Positions 58,001 through 64,000 of a stretch of DNA of 64,000 nt are shown here, piece by piece. How positions within the stretch are numbered: position 1 is the first letter of the stretch; every line of letters starts with the position of its first letter. The stretch is from Alnus glutinosa (Eukaryota > Streptophyta > Magnoliopsida > Fagales > Betulaceae): the NCBI RefSeq assembly GCF_958979055.1, contig NC_084887.1:27023544-27087543 (forward strand), read 5' to 3'. Position numbers and translations under genes: made by a program. The notes beneath the pieces were generated by a model. That model saw only the letters and a list, made by a program, of their open reading frames with translations. It made no database searches and was not told where the DNA came from.

Positions 58001-61000
58001 ATTGTGGAAGATAACATTTGCCCATGCTGTAGAAGAGAGGTAGAAACTACTCTGCATGTTATTTGGAACTGTCCGGCAGCCCAAGATGTTTGGGGAGGAG
58101 GTTCTATTCTGTTTCAAAAATCTTATTTTATGGGGGACAATTTCATGCAATTTATGGAATATAGTATGGACAGGTTTTCCAAGGAGGATGTGGGGTTATT
58201 GGCCACTATTGCAAGACGTATTTGGCTGCGAAGAAATAAATTTATTTTTGAAATTTTATTCACCCCTCCACAAGTTGTTTATAAGAAAGCATTTGACGCT
58301 TATAGTGATTATTGTAGAGTACACCTTCAAGAGGAACATGGGGGACACATTCGAGAAGTTACAGAGCCTCATGTAGCTTTACTGATTGGCAACCACCCCT
58401 GAATGGTATTATAAAAGTTAACTGGAATGCTTCTTTAAACATGAAAGATAGATATGTTGGTATTGGGATTGTGGCCCGGGATCATAGTGGAAATTTTATG
58501 GGGGCAAGGGCAATCACCAAGAAGGTTATAGGCTCTCCGAAACTTGTTGAAACTATGGCTGCCCTTGAAGCGGTGTTGTTTTGTAAAGAATGTGGTTTTT
58601 TTGAAGTAATTCTAGAAGGGGATGCCTAACAAGTGGTCAATGATGTTAAGCTGGGAAGACAGATTTGTCGGCAGCTGGTTTGTTTGTGGATGACATTCTT
58701 TCAGAGCTAAAAGGTCTGAGGTATGTTAAGGTAGCTCATATAGGGAGGAATTCTAATAATGTAGCCCATGTCCTAGCAAAAGAGGCTTCGGCCAAATTTT
58801 TAGACATGGCGTGGCTGGAAGATGTTCCAGATTTTCTTATGTATGCTGTAAATAGGGATCGTTTATATCCCTAGATTCCAATTTTGGGATCATTTTTATT
58901 TTCAATGAAGGCACGTCTACTTGGTTCAAAAAAAAAAATACTACTTATGTTAAAAATTAGGGATAATTGCACCGTTGATCCCTGTGGTATGCAATAATTA
59001 TTTTTTACTTCCTATGGTTTAAAAAGTTCATGGGAGGTCCTCGTGGTATGCAATAATTACAAATCGATCCCCGGCGTCAAATTTTGTTAAAATTTTTAAC
59101 AGATTCCATCAGCGACACATGTCACCAATAAGATGGCGACACGTGTCCATCTTAATAAAAAAAATATAAATAAATAAAAATACTTATTTTTTTTATAAAA
59201 AAAATTCAAAAAAAAATTCAAAAAAAAAAACAGAAAAAAAAAGCTGAAAGGGTGGCTGGGCCACCCCTAATTTATATTTTTTTTTTATTAAGATGGACAT
59301 GTGTCGCCATCTTATTGGTGACACGTGTCGCTGACGTGGCGGGCCACCCCTAATTTATATTTTTTTTTATTAAGATGGACATGTGTCGCCATCTTATTGG
59401 TGACACGTGTCACTGGCGTGGCATTTGACGGCATATGTTAAAAAATTTAACAGAATTTGACGCCAGGGATCGATTTGTAATTATTGCATACCACGAGGAC
59501 CTCCCATGAACTTTTTAAACCATAGGGAGTGAAAAATAATTATGGCATACCACAGGAACCAATGGTTCAATTATCCCAAAAAAACTACTAAAAAATTATG
59601 AATTTAATCATCTCATTAATACTTTAACATCATATTATAAAGGGACAACTTCACAAAAGGGTATCGAACTATAACGCGTTTTGACGGAAAGGTACTGAAC
59701 TGGCAAATCTCTCGAATCCGGGGTTTTAACTATCAAAATGAGCCCTAAGCGGGCATTCCATCTGGTTTCAGTGTTAAAACGTGATAGAAGTCAAGTCACG
59801 TGACTTTTTTAATGTCATTTGTCCGTTTTGCCCCTCACTTTCATGCATGTAAACACAACTCCTCAAGCTAGACCCACTCTCCACTCACACATGAAGATTG
59901 TAGTCGTCGTCATCAACCCGGCCAGAGAGAAGCTCTGGTAAGCAGGACTTGAGCTTACATAGACCATTTTAACTTACATACAACAATAACTAAAATCATT
60001 ATAAAATATTGTGATTACAGCAAATATTCACGAGTCACAACTAACAAAGTTCCTGAATCAAAAGAGCATGACATTTCTAGATCCCTACATCTGATATGTT
60101 ATCACTACTAGGTTTTTGACATTCGATATTATTCCAAGAAGTAATAACAGACCGACAAATTTCATACCTCTGGATGCTCCCACAAGCTATCGCTCATATC
60201 TTCAATTATTTCTGCGGTGAGGTTATCATCACGAATTTGAGATAAAAAGGCTCAATGAACGTGGAAGTAGACGAGAGTGGCCATGGGATAAAAAGGCTCA
60301 ATGAACTCGTCGAAGCCGTTATTAGTGTTCTTGATCAGAGGATGCGATTTCTGTAAGATATTATTCCCTTATGTGGCATTTATATCACATATTACGGTGT
60401 TTATTATATTTATTATGTTTTAATAAATAATTATATTATACGGTATTATGGTTATGGTAATTTCTATTAATTTAGATTACCGTAATGGAATCGTTTAATT
60501 GATTTAAAATCAATTAATAATATTATTTCCTTGATGGGAGGAACAATACGGTATTTACCATATTTGAGGGTCCCTGACCTAGCCTATAAATTAATAGCCT
60601 GTGTACACCATCAGTACGGCAATTCGGTAATAGGCATAGGTTAGAAGATCCTTCAGATAATCTTTTCTTGTTCTTCAAATGGATCGTGGAAACGCTTGAG
60701 CAAATATGGCTAGAGGTAAGCCTGAGTCCTATCTTTTATTTCCGCTGCGCATGTTAGTTTAAGAATAATATGTTAAATATCTCTAACAATTTCTTGTGCT
60801 GCATGCATGCTACGGGTTGCGGACTATCTCAAAATCAAAGTAGAAGAATCTTATTCAGGAATCTAGGCTTACGTCAAAGTAGAAGAATTTCCTTTGTTTT
60901 AGCTTCCTAAAACAGAGTGTAACAGAGCCATGTGGGATTTTATATTTTTATGGCTTCCATCTCCTCTGTGTATTCTATAGGTAGAGGACGACAATATGCT

Positions 61001-63109
61001 CGTGATAAGCGGCGAGAGGAAGAAGGAGGAGGAGTAGAAAGAGGGGGCCAAGTACGAGAGAATGGAGAGGAGGGTCGGTAAGTTGATGAGGAAGTTTGGG
61101 CTGCCTGAGAATGCCAACACCGATGCCATCTATGTGGTTTGCCAGGACGGCGTGCTGACTGTGACTGTCTAGAAGTTCCCTCCTTCGGAGCCCAAGAAGC
61201 CCAAGTCCATTGCAGTCAAGATTGCTTGAAGAATGGATTGTGCGATTGTGATTTGGATTTTGGTGGGTTATGGGTATTGGAATTCAGTCTACCGTTTCAG
61301 CAAATATGCCACAAACTTCCAAGCAAAATCTTGAGACGTATGAAAGCGTGAATCTAAGCCTGAATCTACAGAAGAATCTCTCATCAAAGAATGCTTCACT
61401 GTCCACGATGAGGCGTTCTCCACCAGACCAAGCGTGGCTGCAGCTAGGCTGTTGGGCTATAACTTTGCTATGTTTGGCTTGACTGGGTATGGGGAGTACT
61501 GGCGTAAAATACGCAAGATAACTACATTTGAGCTTTTGTCGAATCATCGACTCGACTTGCTCAAGCACAAACCAGCTTCAGATCAGGTGGAAAGCACGAT
61601 GAAAAAACTTCACAAATTGTGTGCTACCAAAGCAGGGCAAAAGGTGGAGCTGTTGTGGATATGAATTAAAAAGTCATTCAGATCAAAGCAAATTAAAAAG
61701 TCATTCACTGTTGAGCAATCAATGTGATATTACCGGTAATCCTCACCCTTTAACGTTTGTGGTATTTTTCACCTTCTTCTTTCCTTCCTTTCTTTCTGGT
61801 TCACAGTTTTCCGCCTCTATATAATTGCATTTATTCTCTATTGATGCAAATGATCTGCTAAATCATCGTTCTCTTATTTCTGTTCACTGGTATTTCTATG
61901 CTCTGATTGAAGCTGCTCGTCACAGACCACCCACGTGGTCTGGGTCTTGTGAGTCTTGTCGAACATGGCGTTGACGTTCTTGAACCACTCCTTCAACACA
62001 GGCTTCAATACCGTAGCTTCCCTTGGCCACACGCCTGACTACATTTGCTGTGACTACATGTGGTGCAGTGAAGTCGAGTGGTGGTGTGGTGAAGTCGTGG
62101 TGTGGTGAGTGTGGACTGGTACGTGGAACAAGTATAGGATTATCATTTGTAAGTTAGATATCCATCTTTGTGCTTTAAGGAATGGTTCAGAGAGCCTTTT
62201 AAATAGCAAATATCCATTTATGAAATTTTCTCTGTTTTAGCTTCATAAAACAGAGTGTAATAGAGCCACGTAGGTTGCTGAGGTTGTCTTTGGATGCACC
62301 ATCTCCACAGGAGGGACTCTTTGCAGCTCCATGAAAGATATGTAAGGAATCATGACGAGAGATGCAATGCAAAAGGGGACAAAGAAGAGCTCAAGAAGCT
62401 AGATCTTCAATGCAAAGGCTGGGGCTTCTTTCAGGTAATTATATTATATCTGTACGCCAATCAAATGGAAGAGTATATGCTTAATGTACTACCAAGTTTT
62501 TCACAAACGAACATGATTTCATTTGATGGGTGTCAAGTTCGTCGTTTTCATAATTAAAACAAAGCAAAATGATACTCTTGATCTTGAGTAGATGCAATTC
62601 AGAGTTCCCAGAATATACATGCGTACTGAGATATGAAATGAAGTGAACCTTGTTTGTGGCCCCACATTTGTCAGGTCCAAACATTATGGTATAAGGTGAC
62701 TCATTGTCAAATTCCTTTGGTCGAAGATATTTGAGATATGCACCACCACATTCAAGCCCTTTCTGGAGCCTGGTCTCAAATTGGAGGACAACAGTTCCAT
62801 CCTTTAGACTCACAGGCTCATCACGCTCTTTAACTATTGCATACTTCCTAGCCTTCTCACGCACAAAAACCAACACAATGCATGGAAAAGGATAAGCATG
62901 CAAATCCAGTACAAACTCTGGATAAGTCCATAGATGAAAGATTTAGATAGAGCACAAAGCATTCAAAATATTAAGAGACACACATGTATGTATGTATATT
63001 GAGCTATAGATAGTTCTCAGTAGTGAGGTGTTGAGCACGGACAGAAGTCACAGAACACCCACTGAATTTGGCAAGTAAAAAGATAGGGAAACTTTTTACG
63101 TGCGTGTAA

Positions 63110-63189
<80 letters not shown>

Positions 63190-63213
63190 AAACGGGGAAG
63201 GTGCGTGTAACAA

Positions 63214-63253
<40 letters not shown>

Positions 63254-63858
63254 TAAACGGGGAAGGTGGGAAAAGATGTAATTTATTTGTTTAGGTGGGG
63301 GCAAAACGAGTAGAACGCATTAAAAAAATTACATGGAAGTCACGTGACTCGACTTCCGTCACGTTTTAACACCAAAACCAAACGAAATGTCCTTATGGGA
63401 TTCATTTTGATAGTTAAAACCCCGGGTTCGAGAAGTTTACTAGTTCAGTACCCTTCCGTCAAAATGCGTTATAGTTCGATGCCTTTTTGTAAAGTTGTCC
63501 CTATTATAAAATTCAATTTACAGTGAAACATGTAATTGTTCAAGAAAGATTGAGAATGAATGGTACCCATAAAATAAAAATCCAAATGGTGTGAATGAAA
63601 GGAAAAGAGTAGGTACCTTAGCCTTAATTATGCTTCCATCATGCATATGAAGGATTGGAGTTGAAGTGTGTGCGTCCAATTTGATTGAGATTATGTGGCA
63701 TCCAAACCGAATTGTGCCAACCGGCAAATGAGCTGCCAGCAATTCAACTAATTTACTCCGTTCTACACACCGAGCTTCTCCTTCCCTACCAAAATAATAG
63801 AAATTTTATCTTCTATTTTCTACACTGAGTTTGTATTTAATATATATATATATATATA

Positions 63859-63923
<65 letters not shown>

Positions 63924-64000
63924 ACGTAAAAATGGTTAAAAAGTGATTTTGAATGGAAAATGAAAAGCCCTATATACTTACGAGACGGGTGATTCTTGTT
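55014..64000 (-). CDS. Gene D: FAD-dependent monooxygenase, MO1/MO2-like (5' end beyond the window)
   Basis: Visible exons on the minus strand: exon 6 55014-55549, exon 5 55648-55876, exon 4 63617-63785, and the last 19 bases of exon 3 from 63982. All boundaries are GT-AG at the same phases as gene A, and no stop interrupts the frame. DG (IGCDGGNS) and GD ([16 protein letters not shown]) motifs are intact; the N-terminal FAD motif lies outside the window. Closest to gene A in exons, intron 5 length (98 bp) and flanks. Intron 4 is 7.7 kb (607 bp in gene A) because it contains an L1 LINE, a MITE and a Pack-MULE. Whether this intron is spliced efficiently cannot be judged. Confidence 0.85.
56304..58938 (+). 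mobile_element. 5'-truncated L1-type LINE in intron 4 of gene D
   Basis: It is flanked by a ~17-bp duplication aaaatactacttatgtt (56287-56303 and 58935-58951), ends in a poly-A tail (58927-58938) and starts inside the RT domain. These are the marks of target-primed reverse transcription. It is in the opposite orientation to gene D. Confidence 0.92.
56331..58874 (+). pseudogene. LINE ORF2 remnant: reverse transcriptase, zf-RVT and RNase H
   Basis: Segments in order: RT ([52 protein letters not shown], then the catalytic box as FAED instead of FADD), thumb region ([12 protein letters not shown]), a second frame from 57182 ([13 protein letters not shown] ... [22 protein letters not shown]), zf-RVT (57920-58110, [25 protein letters not shown]) and RNase H (58441-58870: [42 protein letters not shown]). 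Frameshifts near 57140 and 57905 and stops near 58402 and 58629 make it dead. Confidence 0.9.
58960..59577. mobile_element. Foldback MITE in intron 4 of gene D
   Basis: Long inverted arms: 58960-59100 (gggataattgcacc...) pairs with 59450-59577. The loop holds a ~80-bp tandem duplication (aagatggacatgtgtcgccatcttattggtgacacgtgtc, around 59280-59345 and 59365-59420) and a ggtggc...gccaccc motif. A length variation beside the right end obscures the TSD. MULE-type is likely but not proven. Confidence 0.65.
59820..60960. other. Left interior of the Pack-MULE, no gene recognised
   Basis: Mixed sequence with a possible short captured exon (59880-59940) and AT-rich intron-like stretches. ctgtgtattctatag at 60965 gives a plausible splice acceptor (AG at 60979-60980) just before the heat-shock fragment. 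Confidence 0.4.
60981..61229 (+). pseudogene. Captured C-terminal half of a class II cytosolic small heat-shock protein
   Basis: The plus frame reads [75 protein letters not shown] and a natural stop at 61227-61229, the alpha-crystallin domain of plant HSP17-CII. Two internal TAG codons (after KEEEE, and a glutamine codon after LTVTV) inactivate it. The N-terminal half is absent. Functional relatives are ATP-independent chaperones forming oligomers; this copy cannot. Confidence 0.9.
61374..61664 (+). pseudogene. Captured fragment of a CYP82-type cytochrome P450
   Basis: Plus frame: [60 protein letters not shown], ending in a stop at 61662-61664. This is the helix B-C region of a plant P450, with the WRxxRK heme-propionate motif appearing as WRKIRK. 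The pattern YNFAMFGxxxYGxYWR is CYP82-like. The I-helix, ExxR and heme-cysteine regions are missing. It could be fused on a transcript with the upstream heat-shock fragment, but stops separate them. Confidence 0.85.
61922..62038 (-). other. Unassigned coding-like fragment in the Pack-MULE
   Basis: The minus strand is open for ~38 codons with coding composition ([20 protein letters not shown], then [13 protein letters not shown]). I cannot name the parent gene. Its GC content and position between other captured pieces suggest another acquisition. Confidence 0.4.
62324..62434 (+). pseudogene. Captured exon fragment of an SRG1-like 2-oxoglutarate/Fe(II) oxygenase
   Basis: Plus frame: [11 protein letters not shown], then [19 protein letters not shown], followed exactly by a gtaatt splice donor at 62435. 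This is the DIOX_N region of SRG1/codeine-demethylase-like 2OGDs (...L..AC..WGFFQ). The catalytic HxD...H domain is absent. Confidence 0.8.
62633..62860 (-). pseudogene. Captured calnexin fragment
   Basis: Minus frame: [72 protein letters not shown]. This is the lectin-domain core of plant calnexin with both disulfide cysteines (ECGGA, DKCG). A few residues of the loop after YLRP are missing, and the frame then runs into unrelated sequence. Calnexin is an ER membrane chaperone for glycoproteins; this piece lacks signal peptide, P-domain arm and membrane anchor. Confidence 0.9.
63112..63252 (+). repeat. GA microsatellite pair in the Pack-MULE
   Basis: Two (GA)n blocks (63112-63189, 63217-63252) are each followed by gagtaaacggggaaggt and preceded by gcgtgtaacaaagac/ag, so they are a local tandem duplication. 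Confidence 0.9.
63838..63919. repeat. TA microsatellite in intron 3 of gene D
   Basis: A long TA run at the position where gene A has a short one (11002-11020). Confidence 0.9.

Larger units (their letters stand above)
59642..63501. mobile_element. Pack-MULE (3.86 kb) carrying fragments of at least four genes
   Basis: Terminal inverted repeats of ~175 bp start GGGACAACTTCACAAAAGGG at 59642 and end with the near complement at 63501. They are bracketed by a perfect 9-bp duplication TATTATAAA (59633-59641, 63502-63510), as for Mutator elements. No transposase is present. The interior carries fragments of a class II small heat-shock protein, a CYP82-type P450, an SRG1-like oxygenase and calnexin, plus one unassigned coding-like piece, in both orientations. 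It is inserted in intron 4 of gene D; the homologous uninterrupted site is at ~10665 in gene A. Confidence 0.93.

Noticed and set aside
60141..60900. Possible additional captured gene in the Pack-MULE left half
   Set aside because: Intron-like AT-rich sequence with only short GC patches; no residue pattern I can assign.

Overview
This window is plant nuclear DNA, most likely from a eudicot and perhaps a woody perennial. The evidence is small GT-AG introns, Copia, Gypsy and L1-type retroelements, MULE, hAT, CACTA and PIF-type DNA transposons, many MITEs and AT/CT microsatellites. I cannot name the species. I see no rRNA, tRNA, CRISPR or prokaryotic feature.

The host backbone is a tandem array of four paralogous minus-strand genes for plant group-A FAD-dependent monooxygenases (MO1/MO2-like). 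Gene A (9305-13400, 403 codons) and gene B (32199-37842, 404 codons) look intact over six exons. Gene C (45734-47419) is a pseudogene with a nonsense codon and no 5' half. Gene D (55014 to beyond 64000) is open as far as the window shows. A and D form one subtype. B and C form the other, sharing a Gypsy LTR directly after the stop codon and a MITE in intron 5. One ancestral Copia insertion in the intergenic spacer was copied with the array (Copia 1 at 1-8420, Copia 2 at 42377-45240, Copia 3 at 47432-54166), and gene B's flank still shows the empty site. The simplest model is an ancestral Copia/A-type/B-type unit present three times, followed by two large deletions.

Everything else is nested transposons, many with diagnostic target-site duplications (TSDs). 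1-4333: Copia 1 interrupted by three hAT-type elements, two carrying captured gene pieces (DnaJ, sterol methyltransferase), plus a local inversion. 11384-12902: two MITEs in intron 2 of gene A. 14589-21473: a 6.9-kb MULE (9-bp TSD) with a dead FAR1/MURA transposase. 21576-28245: an inverted-repeat element split by a 5.4-kb hAT (8-bp TSD) whose BED-type transposase has one nonsense codon. 30881-32191: a Gypsy gag/LTR fragment. 34727-37238: an insert in intron 2 of gene B carrying a POLLENLESS3/SDI-like fragment. 38196-42195: an insertion upstream of gene B with a Myb/SANT-like gene. 47432-54166: Copia 3 broken by a non-autonomous hAT, a solo LTR and a CACTA element. 56304-63501: an L1 LINE, a MITE and a 3.86-kb Pack-MULE inside intron 4 of gene D. 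The Pack-MULE carries pieces of at least four unrelated genes (class II small heat-shock protein, CYP82-type P450, SRG1-like 2-oxoglutarate oxygenase, calnexin).

The most unusual content is this density of gene-fragment-carrying transposons of several superfamilies packed into and around one small metabolic gene cluster, with precise TSDs that allow the order of events to be reconstructed.
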